DNA of 64,000 nt from Narthecium ossifragum (taxonomy: Eukaryota > Streptophyta > Magnoliopsida > Dioscoreales > Nartheciaceae), in contig OY986970.1 of assembly GCA_963920575.1 (NCBI GenBank), positions 3,501,654-3,565,653 on the forward strand, in the 5' to 3' direction. Numbering within the stretch: position 1 is the first letter of the stretch; each line of letters starts with the position of its first letter. Under the pieces are notes generated by a model that saw nothing but the letters and a program-made list of their open reading frames with translations, made no database searches and had not been told where the DNA came from. Both the position numbers and the translations under genes were made by a program. Shown piece by piece: positions 1 through 11,830 of this stretch.

Positions 1-1116
1 ATCACTAATCAGCATAATAGAAACATCATCAAAGAAAATCATCGCTGTTTTCAAACCATCATCCTCCTCCTGATCTCTCCTTTCCTAGATACTTCCAACG
101 AATTTTTTTTTGCCTTTCACTTTTTGAGTTTCTATTCCCAAGTCTTATTTTTTTACACAATGATACCCCACCACTCAAACGATCATAATGCACCCCACTT
201 TTCTCATTCCGTCATGCATGCAGCCATAGCATGCAGCCATAGCATGCATGCTAAAGTAACCAAGCCTTCCTGTGTTGTACTGGAGGTATTAATGACCATT
301 TACATGACAATATGTTATTAACCAATAATATTATTAAATTTAAAATAAGTAAAAGAATATTTTATATGCATGCGTAAGAAGACCTGTCATGCCGACGATG
401 CTCGCCTGAGCTTAGCCTCTCCGGCCATTCTTGAGCTTAGCCTCCCTCTCGCCCGGCTCCGCTCAACCTCTCCCTCTCTCTCATCCGCTCTCTCTCTCCC
501 TCCCTCCTCCCGCTCGGCCTCACCGACCTTCACACCCACCCTCGCCGCCCCGCCACCAGTGGCCAGTACCACCACCATCACCACAGGAGGGAAAAAGGGC
601 CACCGATGGCAATGTGGATGAGAGAGAGAGGGAAGAGAAAACAGGGGGAGCCGGAGGAGGCCCGCGGGTGGCGTCACAGTGGTCGTGGCCAGGGAAGAAG
701 ACGATACTCGTTCTCACCATGTCGCCGCTCTCTCTTCCCTCTCTCTCGTTCTCTCTCTCCCTTCTAAGACCGATGTGCCCACCCCGGTCACCTCCGTCAC
801 CATCACCACGGAAGAAGAAAGAATTAAAAAAAAAGAAGAAGGTATTTTTGATATTTTAAAAAGAATACGGTGCAATTACAACCCAAAAGTGAAATTAAAG
901 GATACAGAAGAAATTGCTACTTTCAACCCTTCGCTCCCCTTACTCACTCAAACCCTGAGGACCCCACCACCCATCGTTTCAATCACATCACAACCATTTT
1001 TCTAAAGCCAAGACACTCGCTTCACCGAGCCCCCATGAGAACCCGGCCTAATAAGAACTCCTCTCACCTCTCCCTCTCCTCAGCTCCATTTTCTTTCCTA
1101 AACCCAGCACGCTAGC
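1..1116. other. Upstream intergenic region, CT-rich, no supported gene
   Basis: Positions 1-360 are AT-rich without coding signal and contain a small direct repeat (GCATGCAGCCATA, about 213-245). From about 400 to 800 the plus strand is strongly CT-rich with TCTCTC runs. This gives overlapping open frames of low-complexity Ser/Pro/Leu on both strands, which I do not regard as genes. About 800-870 is purine-rich. The stretch 1020-1116, also CT-rich, is the likely 5' UTR of the following gene; CT-rich leaders are common in plants. The CT-rich block may be a transposon remnant like the CCG-rich element near 43.8 kb, but I found no terminal repeats. Confidence 0.5.
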
Positions 1117-2535
1117 ATGTCCCTCCTCTCTCTCACCACCCTCCTCCCACTGCTCCTCTCCCTCCCCTGGGCCTCCACCACCTCCACTAACAACCAACTC
1201 CATGGCAGCAAGCAAGGCAACGATGCCCAGCTCCTGGCATCCATGAACATGGACGCCAGGGAGAAGGAGACCCTGTTCCAAATCATGGAAGCCATGTCCT
1301 CCGATAGAAACTGGAGGGCCTCTGCCCCGGAGCCATGCCGGCCGGGCTCCTCATGGCCTGGCATTGAATGCAAAGCAGGGGCGGACAACCAACTCCATGT
1401 CACAAGGCTGGACTTTGGGAGCCCCCCCAACCCTTCTTGCAAGCAGAGCGCCACCTTCCCCTCCGAGATCTTCGACCTCCCATACCTCCAATCTCTCTTC
1501 CTCTTCAACTGCTTCAAGGCTACCAAGACCTCCCTCTCCATCCCACCCTTAGCTCACAAGCCAGCAGCTGCCAACTCTCTGCAGCAGCTCAGTCTCAGGT
1601 CAAACCCAGCTCTTGTGGGTGTCATCCCAACTCACTTCTCTTCTCTCACTTCACTCCAGGTGCTCACCCTCTCTCAAAACAACCTCTATGGGAGGATTCC
1701 AGAAGATGTCTTTCATCTCGGTTCTCTTATTCACTTAGACTTGAGCTACAACAAGCTTATAGGCAACATCCCCAGCCAGATTGGTGGGTTGAGGAGCCTT
1801 GTTGGACTTGATCTTAGCTATAATTCCTTCACAGGATCCATCCCGCAATCCATTGGGCAAATGGGTCTCCTCCAAAAGCTTGATCTTAGCTCCAATTCAC
1901 TCACCGGAAGCATCCCGGAGAGCCTCCACAGTCTGAGCTTGTTGTCCTTCTTAGCTCTCAGCAACAATAAACTAAGTGGGGAGTTCCCGGAAAGCTTGCC
2001 AAAGCTTCAGAACCTGCAGTACTTGATCGTGGACGGCAACCCGATGGCTGTTCCGCTGCCGTCGCAGCTGGGGAGGCTCGCCAGGCTCCAAGAGCTGCGG
2101 CTCGCCAACTCCGGCTACACGGGGTCGATCCCGGGGAGCTTTGCATTGCTGACGAACCTCACCACGTTGTCCCTGGAGAACAACCGTCTCACCGGCGAGA
2201 TACCGGCCGGTCTCAGCGGCCTTAGCCGGATATACCACCTGAATCTCAGCAGGAATTTCTTGGGTGGTGTTGTTCCCTTCAGCGCTAACTTCCTCAGGAG
2301 ACTAGGGAGGAACCTTGATTTGAGTGGGAATCCAGGGCTCTGCCTCAATGGTTCTGTGAACTCTGAGGAGATGAAGGCTGGCATTGGTGTCTGCGGCGCT
2401 AACCAGAGTTCCTCTGCAATGCAGCAGCCATTAGGGAGATCAAGTGGAGGAGTTCCATCTTTGAACTCCAACTTCTCCTATCTTCTCTTGGCATTCCTTG
2501 GTTTCTTAACTATGTACCACCAATTACTATTCTAG
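1117..2535 (+). CDS. LRR receptor-like protein, PII-2/RLP29 type
   Basis: Intronless 472-aa secreted or membrane LRR protein without a kinase. Residues 1-22 form a hydrophobic signal peptide (MSLLSLTTLLPLLLSLPWAS). An N-terminal domain with paired cysteines follows, including the motif WPGIEC near residue 86, then about ten plant extracellular LRRs (LxxLxLSxNxLxGxIP) from about 145 to 400. A short Cys-containing cap follows, and the protein ends in a hydrophobic stretch (FSYLLLAFLGFLTMYHQLLF), which is either a tail-anchoring segment or a GPI-anchor signal. This layout matches the PIRIFORMOSPORA INDICA-INSENSITIVE 2 / RLP29 group. Members act at the cell surface; PII-2 in Arabidopsis is needed for response to a root endophyte. 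The start is the first Met of the signal peptide after a CT-rich leader. The gene is GC-rich in its first half. Family assignment is confident; a specific function is inference. Confidence 0.9.
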   Translation: MSLLSLTTLLPLLLSLPWASTTSTNNQLHGSKQGNDAQLLASMNMDAREKETLFQIMEAMSSDRNWRASAPEPCRPGSSWPGIECKAGADNQLHVTRLDFGSPPNPSCKQSATFPSEIFDLPYLQSLFLFNCFKATKTSLSIPPLAHKPAAANSLQQLSLRSNPALVGVIPTHFSSLTSLQVLTLSQNNLYGRIPEDVFHLGSLIHLDLSYNKLIGNIPSQIGGLRSLVGLDLSYNSFTGSIPQSIGQMGLLQKLDLSSNSLTGSIPESLHSLSLLSFLALSNNKLSGEFPESLPKLQNLQYLIVDGNPMAVPLPSQLGRLARLQELRLANSGYTGSIPGSFALLTNLTTLSLENNRLTGEIPAGLSGLSRIYHLNLSRNFLGGVVPFSANFLRRLGRNLDLSGNPGLCLNGSVNSEEMKAGIGVCGANQSSSAMQQPLGRSSGGVPSLNSNFSYLLLAFLGFLTMYHQLLF

Positions 2536-3351
2536 ATTATATATTTCTTGCTTTTTTCCAGTCTATTTTTTCCTCACTTTATAGTGATTTACATAGCTAT
2601 TTGTATGATGATTAATTCCCAACTAAAGCCATATAACCATCTCTCGGATATGGTAAACAGGATTGAGACATGCATTTGAAAAGGTCACCATCGACTGACT
2701 ACAATGCTGAATTATGCTAAACCTACAGGTTGTTTCTGCAGCTATGTAGAGGAGGAGGGTCCCCTGTTCCTCAATTTGGGTGTTTGGTTTATCCGGTTCG
2801 GGAGATTTCAAGAGTTCGTGGGTTTAGGCAGCAACCTTTTTACGGATGATAGTTGTTAGTGGCTGTTTAGGCCCTCATTTGATACGAGAATAGTTAATTC
2901 AGAATAACTTTTATCTCGGATTAAAGGAGAAATATTTTTCTTATTTCACATTTTATATTTAAATATTCATAAAAAGTTATCCAGATTTCATCTATTATTC
3001 TCTCTACTTTTTTTATTTTAAATAATTATTATTACTTAATCTAAAATTGTTTTTATCCCCCGCACCAAACGGACTTATCGGATTTGACTATTTTTTAGAG
3101 CTTCTTGCTATGCTCCATGGTTGGCACTATTTGTACTTAGCATTAATGTTTGCCCATGAATGCCTGATGATTGAGCTTATCTTGGTCCTATCTCGATACG
3201 ACTTTTGGTTGAACTCGTTATGTTTTTTTTTATAGTCCATGGCATTATTGCTCGAATATCATGTGATTCTAATCACTAAAAAAATGAGTTTTGTATTTAT
3301 TTTTTGTCTAACACTTCGTCATTATCTCATAATTGTATAGGAAACATACGC
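2536..3351. other. 3' UTR and intergenic DNA with a possible MITE
   Basis: No coding signal. The first 200 bases are probably the 3' UTR of the LRR protein gene. About 2869-3082 begins GGCCCTCATTTGATACGAG and ends near CCCCCGCACCAAACGGAC, an AT-rich core between ends that resemble the GGxxxxGTTTGGTGC ends of plant MITEs in inverted orientation. The match is weak and no clean target duplication was found. The rest is AT-rich and featureless. Confidence 0.35.
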
Positions 3352-3822
3352 TTAAAGCATCTCCAATAGAGAATGTGACTGTCATAAAAAAATACATAAA
3401 ATTGTTTTGAAGAATGACAACTCCAACCATCATTCTCTATTATATTGTTTCTTCATTTCAATATTTCTCCTAAATATCTTATACGCCTCTCTTATTAAAA
3501 CATAACCAATATATATAATATAAATAACTTTCAATTCTAATATCTTATATTTATAAAATTAATCGCACAATAAAGATATCATCAATATTTTTGAAACAAG
3601 ACTAATATTGGTAACTTTTCATAACCCATTAGTCCGAATTAAGAAACATTCGCTTCCGGAGGCCATAACTTTGACACCATGACTTCGATCGAGCCATGAT
3701 GAGTTTCTTGATTCAAAATTCCTATTGAGTTACGAAGCCTAGTAAAATATTGAAATCAAGAACCTCTGGTCGATAGGAATACAGATAACCTTCAACATAA
3801 GGCCCATCGGGGGATGACACCA

Positions 3823-4016
3823 TAAATTTAGGTATAATTTAAATTATAATATATTAAATGACTTTATAAATTAAATTACATCAAATATTTTCTTTAAAAA
3901 ATACTCAATATCGGTCTCATTACGAGGATATCGATGATATCTTTTCAATGAGGCTAATTTCATAAAATTTCAACATATATATTTAAAGTTATGATAAATA
4001 TAATTATTTTAATATA
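3823..4016 (+). repeat. Dispersed repeat, copy A
   Basis: An AT-rich segment of about 190 bp starting near GGTATAATTTAAATTATAAT and containing AATACTCAATATCGGTCTCA. The reverse complement of 23996-24192 matches it almost throughout (about 80-85% by eye), so the two are copies of one repeat in opposite orientation 20 kb apart. Both lie inside MITE-like elements, so this is probably a shared internal part of one non-autonomous family. Confidence 0.75.
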
Positions 4017-4119
4017 CAAAAATATCAATGACTAAAATCTGTCATTCTCACGTTTAGAGAATGTACAATGACTCTCTCCAAATTTAGAGACCAAATTTCA
4101 CTCTAAATTTGAAGAGTCA

Positions 4120-4205
4120 CAGCGTCTCTATCTCTAGCAGCTCTATCTCTGTTATAGAGATAGACTATCTCTGTTATAGAGATAGCTATAACAGAGATAG
4201 AGAAA
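4120..4205. repeat. GATAGAG inverted-repeat cluster (hairpin)
   Basis: The unit CTATCTCTGTTATAGAGATAG is itself a near-palindrome. It occurs twice in tandem (about 4140-4160 and 4163-4183) and is followed by an inverted copy (CTATAACAGAGATAGAG). The stretch could fold into a long stem. It lies just inside the right end of the MITE-like element, consistent with a subterminal repeat of a transposon. Confidence 0.6.
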
Positions 4206-4252
4206 CGTTCTCTATTTCGGAGATATAGAGACCGATAAAAGATGCTCTAAAT

Positions 4253-4999
4253 TGCTGATTTACTAGAATTAACACTAGTCTTCATTAAAGGGCAAAGAAA
4301 ATAAAGAATGGTAATCCGAAGTACCTAATGTCTTCTTAGCTACTCCTTGTAGACAGGGAATACATCTCACACCTCAACAAAAAGGTTGTACGGTCATACG
4401 TGTCTCGAACGAAGAACCCGCTGACGCACAGCACACTAACTAAAGTCCAACGTGTCTAGTCCACTGATAACTGCTCGGTACGTAATCCAAAAGGGGTCAC
4501 GTATAGAACCAATCTGGTGCGGATCGAGCTGAACCAAGCACTCTTTTCCCTTGTGTTTCAACTTTCAATCATGCATGGCCCAGGGCGGCAGGGCCGATCC
4601 CACTATATATCCCTTTTATTTACAGGTAGACTCTTTGACGTAGAAGGATGACATTGTCTACGTAGCAATATGAGAGTTTGTGACCATCCATAGACAACAC
4701 TCAACGTCGTACTGCTTTTCCGGGAAAGATGAAAAGCCACAGGCTCCAGGCCTAAGAACATGCAAGCAGAGCAATCTTAGACCCACATGCTCTCATGGGG
4801 ATTGTTTCATTGTTTCACGTCTGGAGGCCCAATGAGTCCCCCTGGCCCTGAGTCTCATGAGCTCATTTCGGGAAACCTCACGCTTGATGGAGTTATCAGG
4901 GCATTGGAGAGTAGTCAGAGGGCGCGCATACTTGGATACAAGAAATGGCAAAAGAACACACCTGACACCCATTAATAAATACAATCACATACTAGAAGA

Positions 5000-5030
<31 letters not shown>

Positions 5031-6094
5031 CCCAGACAGGTGAGTGCATGGCATGATGTTGCCCGAGGGTGCAATAGCACGGCGACGCTGACAGCGGTGG
5101 GGCACGGCGCGCTCCCGGCCTCACGTGGGGCGAGGCAGACCCGTCGACCGTCGTGCGGCGGGCCACCTCGGTTCCCAGTCTTTAATATGCGCAGGAGAAG
5201 GCTTTACCTTCGATTGAGACTAGATATGTTGAACCTTTTCTTGAGCCCATTTAGAGAGCTGTATCTTTTGTTTCCACGACCACATTAGTTGATCAGAACC
5301 ACCTTATACGTATGCTTTAACCTTACAGTCACACAGTGGTAAGTCTTGACCTCTGGTAAAAAAGTGAGGGATTACTGCAACACTACTACAGTGTCCAGGA
5401 TGTCCAGCCATGTCAGGGTCTCACTGTGCGAGCTGCATGCTACCGCTGCTATAGAGAAAGAATCTCTACTGATGGCCTACCATCACTCCCTCTAGTCGCT
5501 TCTCTCATTTATATGCCTTGTTTTCTTTCACTGCTCCGGTTTGATCAACTCCTGTGCTTTCTCTGGGTCCCTCTCCCTGTTTCCCTTGCCTGCGTAGAGG
5601 CACGCATACATTAGTGCGGGTGGGGGTGGGAGCATGAGGGCAAGTGAAAGAGGTTGTCAGGGAGGAAAGAGTTCATGTGAGGCCCCTGCACACTATTTGG
5701 TTGCTTTCAAAACTTTGGCTTCTCCACATGAGAACCAGAAAGAATACGAGAATGATTCTACTCGTACGATGATGTTTATCTGGGTACGTAGTGATTTGTA
5801 ACTTAGGCATCAAAGCTGAAATCAGCTTCGACAATGCATAGATTCACTACACGATACATTTGTGCTCCCAACTCTCAAGCTCGTAGATCATGAATTGTCC
5901 AAACACGATACTACAATTATGCCTTGAAAAGTACTAATTCACACGGAGAAATGACGATGAAAGCCCCAAAAAGATACCCTCTCACTGTAACAACTTGATC
6001 ATAAATTTACAACAAAAGAAGAATTGCTACCTGTGCAAAGAATGCTTCGGAGGAAGTTAAATCTTGGCGAGAACAAAACATGTGTCGCAAGAAC
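4253..6094. other. Intergenic region, no supported gene
   Basis: Several short open frames occur, but none has domain content, codon bias or a plausible splice structure. A (GA)n microsatellite of about 26 bases lies at 5004-5029. About 5040-5180 is GC-rich. About 5850-6094 is probably the 3' UTR of the minus-strand MACPF gene, whose stop codon is at 6095-6097. Confidence 0.5.
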
Positions 6095-9000
6095 TCAGTA
6101 GTTTAAAATGGAATATTTAACACGCACAACAATCTTGCCCTTCTCAACCCCAAGCTTTGCGCCTGTAACTAACCAGTGCCCTGGAGTATCTTGAGGACCC
6201 TTTGACATCTCTGACAAGTCAACAATCTTCAATAGCTTTCCAACTTGACCTAGATTATCACTTGAAGATGAGGACTGATCGTCAAGTCTCTGTGGCGGAC
6301 AGGTATAAGATGGGCTATGATCCCAAACTGATCTTCTGATGGTGCATCCAGGAACTTTCGAGAACAAAAGTTTTAGGTGTAGCACACTCTTTGGACCAAA
6401 ATCCCACACCCCCAGCTGCGCTCCAGTCACAATGTAAACACCGGAAAGGTCTCCAATGTTCGTTTCAGTGAATTCTATTGGAGCCGTGCTCACATGGGCG
6501 AATTTCTTCCATTTAATTGGTTCGAACCAGCGGCTGTCCTGTTCTTCTGGGCCTTGCCATTTTGGCTGGCCAATCATTATGTGAGGATCCCAATGGGGTT
6601 GGAGGATCTTTGGAAGGGATGCAAGGTGTTGCAAATGGATAGCTAGTCGGTTTTGCTTGCTTCCTTCTAGAGACAGCCTGAGGCCTGTGACTGGCTTACG
6701 ACCAACAGATATCTGCATCCAATTTCAATCCTCAGTTAGCAGATAGCAAGTAATGCCAGAGCTAGATGATCTTCAAACAATTAGCATGGCTACCAAATAA
6801 GATGCCACAAAAAAGAAAAGATTAAAAGTTGTTTTAGCCAGTTGCGGTTTCATATCGAAAGAGTACAGATAAATTGGAAATGTATAATGACTTTATCATC
6901 TCAACACATAATCATGTGAACTTGCAATGTTTCAATAGCCTAGTCTAATCGGTTATCATGAATAATTCTTATGAGCACTGTACTTTTACTCGCATACTGG
7001 CCTTCTAGAAATTCGAAGCATACTTGTACTCGAGCCAGGAAGAATAGAGTCTCGTTCAAACTTACCGTATATAGTCCCATCTTAGTTGCATAAGAGAACT
7101 TATTGAACATTACTCATCTAGATCTTGACAGGTAATGCACCACAAAAGCCAATGACCGTGTCAATATTAGCTCAATAGGCACACAATACTAAAAGCATTA
7201 TCCATAACGTGTCGTGATGAACATCTAGCAGATAGTCGGCTAAGACAAGTATCACAAGGATGACCGGCTCTTTCAGTTTTCTTTGCTCGTCAATTTTTCT
7301 CCCCCCTCCAACAGAAGAACTAGTCAATATATGCTTTCTGTCATTATGTCCAAAAAGGTCAAGTTATAGTCAAACCTAGAAAATTTTCATATGAACCACA
7401 AAGGAATATGATTCAACAATATATACTAGGTCTCATCCATGAATGAGTTATCACAATCCATCTAGAAAGTTTTGATATGATCCACAACAAGATGTTCTTA
7501 AGATGGATGACAAGGAACATGATTCGCCAATATATACTAGTGTTCGTCCATGAATGAGTTATCTCAATCCACCAGTATAACAATATCATATCCCCACTGG
7601 GCGTGACGTCCCCTGAAAAGCAATACTATGCAGTTCAAGCAAATGCAGGTAAAGGTTTCACTTTCCATCAACAATCAAGAGAAAAATTTACTAATGGATC
7701 TGATTCTACTGGCGTTGCATACCTGCTCTGAACTGATATATAGCTTAGGCCCCATCAAACTAAACTGGAGAGAAGGACATACAGGTTCCTTCCTCTGCTG
7801 TCCAGGAATACTATCATGTGTTGGAGCCCAAATTCGATTGATTTGAAACTCCAAAAAATACTGCAGCTCTTCTATAGGTGGCTTATCTGAGAAATTTGAT
7901 GGCATGTGAAAGTACCATTAGATGCCATGCTGAAATCCAATACCATGCATGTTGGCGAAAAAACCATGAAATATCAAGGCCACTCATTCAAACTTGTAAG
8001 GATTAAATAAGGTACATCAGTCAGTTCTTATGTGATCAACAGAAGATGGAAAGGTGCAATAGCACTGCGGCCATAAGTCCATATGAAAGATAATTGCTCT
8101 GCTTTTCTCTGTATAAATCAGTAAAAAAACTCAATTTTATCAACAAAAAGTAAACCGTCCCATGTTCTACTTAATGTCCAAATTTTGCATGCAGATAATC
8201 GTCACTACGTTTTGAGTGCTGTATTCCAGGAAAGATAAAACCATTATATGAACAAAACTTCACATATGCATAAAAGAAAGCAAAGCGTTCAAAAGATAAT
8301 GACAAGAATATCTTAAGCACTGATTTATCTCTTACACTCTAAATATAGAGCAACCGCACGAGCTAGATGACTAACTCCAAGCTGTCCGTCCAGAAGGGAA
8401 ACAATGGGAACAAAGGTCATGTTAAGCACATCTGGTGCTGAACGCACAGTGCTGGCCCACTCTGCATGATTCTGAACAAGATCATTGCCACCTCTTCTTC
8501 TGAAAATCACAGTAACATCCTGCAAAAGTAGCAACATCAAGCAATTCTGAGAATATGTACAATCGAAGAAAAAAGAAACTCGTGAAGAACAGCATATTCA
8601 GCAATAAGATGCCTAGCCACATTCACAAAAGACGGACAAAAAGCAGCCAAATGAAGAGCCCAGAGCTGAATGTAACATCACAGACATGCTGAGCATTATG
8701 AGCTAAAAGCTTTGGCCAGAGAGCCTATATGCAACATAATGGTTAATCAAAGAAGCAAACCACTTACCTACCAGGTATTTAGCTCAGATATGAGGGCAAG
8801 AAGATGAAAATCAAAACACCAAGACACACGGAATACGGAGATAGTTCCACTTTCAGCCCCCATCTATGTCCTATCTAAAAGAGTCTCATTTCTATCATTC
8901 AAACAGCCAAGGGAGGTGTATAAAGGAAAAGACAGGGATAAGCAATCTTCTTCTAAACAGATAGCATTACAGCATTGGGACAAATAAAAAAGCATTAAAA

Positions 9001-10558
9001 ATATTCAGCTGCAGATTCACCCAACAACCATGAGGTAATCTAGAGAATCTAACATTACAACTAACAGAGTATGAAGTATCGCATGAATGATTTTGATCAA
9101 GGTATGCTGAGATAAAAAAAAAGCACTTGCCTCTTTGCCACTTAGAGGGACGGTTAACGGTTGTGAACTTGCATCACGGTTGTTCGTCTGTAATGAATCT
9201 CCAACATGAGCATTAAATAGACATTAAAATCTAGCTATATGATGCCACTTTGTACTTAAACCCCATGCACTGGGCAGAGTGAAATCGTCATGAATGCCAA
9301 CCTTGTCCCTATGTCGGAAGGGTGCTGCAGTGTTCTGGTTATCCAGGGTCAAAAACCTTTGATCTGCTATGTCCTTCACGTACTTTTTGATTTCAGATGG
9401 TGACAACAGAGATGACTGATGCTGCTTAATGTATACCTCATCTCTCCCACCAATGGTCACAGACGTAACAACATGTGTGCCAAAATTTTCAATAAAGCTG
9501 AAAGAGAAGCATGAAACATTCAACAAAGTGCTTAAAAGGCAATGAACATCTGTACTGAAAAAAAATCGGAACGACAAGGCCTCTGCTTTTGAGCTTGATC
9601 ATTTAAAATCCAGCACTAAAGCATGTTGTTAGTATCACCCGGCAATCATCAACCAAATCCACTAACCTAGCCAGAGATGATGGATCCCAGCTGCGAGGAA
9701 CTGCACGCTTGACTTCTTCTCGCAAAACTAACTCAGAGCTCATTAGTCGAACTATGAACAAAGGAATGAAGACACCATCCATTGCCAGAGCTTTTGTTGC
9801 CGCAGCATCGATCTTCCAACGCCCCGTAAAATTAAACATGGAGTTAAAACTTCCAAGAGGTATGGTTTCAGATAATCCCGACTTCTTATTGAAGTGTAGA
9901 GCCATCTGCAGCCATAAATAGAAACCACTTTAACCATTAATCAGATGCAAAGATTGTCTAAATCACAACAGGCAAACATGAAGCATAGCATACGAGTTCC
10001 GCACACTACAAGATTCTGAACTTCCTACAATTAAATTTAGAGCCAACTATCCAATTTACAGTCTCTCCCCAAGCTAATACGGAAGATCTACTGCTCAAAC
10101 TTACGCTATTAGATACTCATGACCAATTCCTCGTACGACCATTCATCAATTGGAAATATCATAAACTGGGGGAGAAAGCGCAATTGAATTCCTCATAAAC
10201 CTAAGAAATCAAACCAGGCAGCCAGCATTCAAAAACCCATAAGAGACATCACGCGGATCCGACTCACCTCGTGGAAGCTACAGACGACGGCTTCCTCCCT
10301 CCCCCCGCTCTCCCTCTCCTCAAGGACATCCACATCGGTGGGAACACCACCAAGCACCAGAGCTCCCTCATAGATGTCCAAATCCCGGGTCGCAAGGCCC
10401 TCGCCCGCGCCCGCGCGGGCAAGAAGGGAACCAGGGGCGGCCTTGCAGTAGAGGAGGCGGGTGTCGGAGGTGAGGTCGAAGCCCCGACCCAAGGCCTGCA
10501 CCGCGTTGGATAGCGTCGCGATCAGGGCGCCCGACCCAGGCAGCGCCCTCTCCTCCAT
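6095..10558 (-). CDS. MACPF-domain protein, CAD1/NSL1 family
   Basis: Seven coding exons in transcript order: 10558-10268, 9905-9667, 9497-9302, 9187-9131, 8519-8336, 7886-7723, 6712-6095, giving 582 aa (family members are about 560-630). The MACPF signature region is clear: FIENFGTHVVTSVTIGGRD (about residues 178-196) and a downstream QHQSS motif. EDVTVIFRRRGGNDL spans the junction of exons 4 and 5 and PPIEELQYFLEFQ is at the start of exon 6. The C-terminal half contains repeated VTGAxLGV motifs (IVTGAQLGVWDFG, LVTGAKLGV), typical of this family. Arabidopsis CAD1 and NSL1 restrain salicylic-acid-dependent cell death and immunity, and the MACPF fold suggests membrane association; the role here is inferred from family. 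Exon 1 is GC-rich. The fourth intron (after the 57-bp exon 4) starts with GC instead of GT (AAAGAG then GCAAGT). The phase closes only with this donor. Confidence 0.93.
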
Positions 10559-10965
10559 GACGACGACGACGACAACGACGCCGGCACTGGTATATCCAAC
10601 CCTGGTACTCTTGTGCTCATCTCATCTCATCAAATCGGGTGCTTTGATTCGTTTACCCCATGGTATTAGATCGATTTGGGAGCAAGGTTAGTAGGAGAGG
10701 AGTCGAGTCTTTTGACGTCCTTACTTGTTTGGCATTGACAATGGCGACGCGTTTTCCGAGGATGGAGGTGTTTGGAGTTGACCCGTCTGGTGTTTGTCTT
10801 ACCAAATACCGATCACATCAACAGTTATTTTTTCACTTAATCGGTGTTTAGTCTTAGAATATTTATCGGGAAGCTTGGATAGCTTTTCTTATCGCATGTG
10901 AACCCTAATATCTTTTTTATTATTAAAATACCTTTTCAAGATTTTCAGTATATATTCTGACTGTT
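10559..10965. other. Upstream region of the MACPF gene
   Basis: A GAC-repeat stretch (10558-10585) immediately precedes the minus-strand start codon. The rest should hold the 5' UTR and promoter. I cannot point to a convincing TATA box. Open frames here are short and without homology. Confidence 0.4.
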
Positions 10966-10969
10966 CCCG

Positions 10970-11490
10970 GTGAAAAATAACTATCAAAATATCTGAAAAT
11001 TAACTATAAAAAAACTGAAAAGTAACTTAAAAAAAATGAAAAGTAATTACCAAAAATAGCAAAATTGCGATGAAGAGTAACTCTTATTCGACGTCGAAAA
11101 TAACAAAATTACGACGTAAAGTTACTTTCCATATTTTTTCGTAGTTACTTTATAGGTTTTTTTGTAGTTACTTTCTAGTTTTTTTTGGGAATTCACTTTT
11201 CAATATTTTGGAAGTTACTTTTCACCATAATTTAGATATTTTTGGGAGTTGCTTTTAATTTTTTTGGAAAATAACTTGTAGCGATCATGGGAATCATAGT
11301 AAGTTACTTTTCATTTTTTTTGCAATTGTACAAGTTACTTTTCATGTGTACAAGCTACATTTATACAAGTTACTTTCGACTATCTTTACAATTGTACAAA
11401 TTACTTTGCATGTATACAATTTGTGAAAAATTTGATTGCCTATTGCGAAAAGTAACTAGTGGGAGACATAATTTACTTTTCAAAAATAAA
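10970..11490. repeat. GTTACTTTTC foldback-type repeat region
   Basis: Left of about 11100 the plus strand carries the motif as its complement (GAAAAGTAACTT, GAAAAGTAATTACC). Right of it the same motif appears as AGTTACTTTTCA or GTAGTTACTTTC at least ten times with variable T-rich spacers. It is therefore an imperfect inverted array. The motif and layout match the element at 60.07-62.26 kb, so I take this as a diverged member of the same family. No coding content. Confidence 0.6.
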
Positions 11491-11509
11491 TAAATAAAGC
11501 GTCACTATC

Positions 11510-11830
11510 ACGGGAGGATATCGGTGATGGGGACGACTTGATCCATAACGGGGAGCCGGGGAAGACTGGATTGACGACGGGGGAGACTGGATCGGCGACG
11601 GGGAGACTGGATCGGCGGCATGGGAGCCTGGATCGGCGACGGGGAAGCTTGGATCGGTGACGGGGCAGCCTGGATCGGTGACGGGGAGACTGGATCGGCA
11701 ACATGGAAGCTTCGATCGGCGCGGGGGAAGCCTAGATCGGCGACGGGGAGCCGGGGATGACTGGATCGGTGACGGGGGAGCCGGGGAAGAAGGGGGGAGA
11801 AGGTGGCAGCGACTGGATCCGGGGGGCGCC
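11510..11830. repeat. GC-rich GGATCGG(C/T)GACGGGG minisatellite
   Basis: About a dozen imperfect copies of a unit of roughly 18-27 bases containing CTGGATCGGCGACGGGGAG. The array is open on both strands and would encode Arg/Ser/Pro-rich repeats, but there is no sign that it is translated. It directly follows the AT-rich GTTACTTTTC array with an abrupt change of composition. Confidence 0.7.

Larger units (their letters stand above)
3352..4252. mobile_element. MITE-like AT-rich element with AGCATCT termini
   Basis: The left end reads AAAGCATCTCCAATAGAGAATG. The right end, read in reverse complement, starts GAGCATCTTTTATCGGTCTC and continues with a similar AATAGAGAACG block. Such GAGCATCTCCAA termini are typical of plant non-autonomous DNA transposons. 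The interior is AT-rich and contains dispersed repeat A (3823-4016) and a strong hairpin built from GATAGAG units (about 4120-4205). There is no coding capacity. Exact ends and target duplication are not resolved. Confidence 0.45.

Noticed and set aside
387..859. Overlapping long open frames on both strands (up to 142 codons)
   Set aside because: They come from CT/GA low-complexity sequence, give Ser/Pro/Arg-rich translations in all frames and show no domain or splice pattern.
4857..5288. 143-codon open frame across the GA microsatellite
   Set aside because: It contains an (RE)n stretch coded by the microsatellite and has no other protein features.
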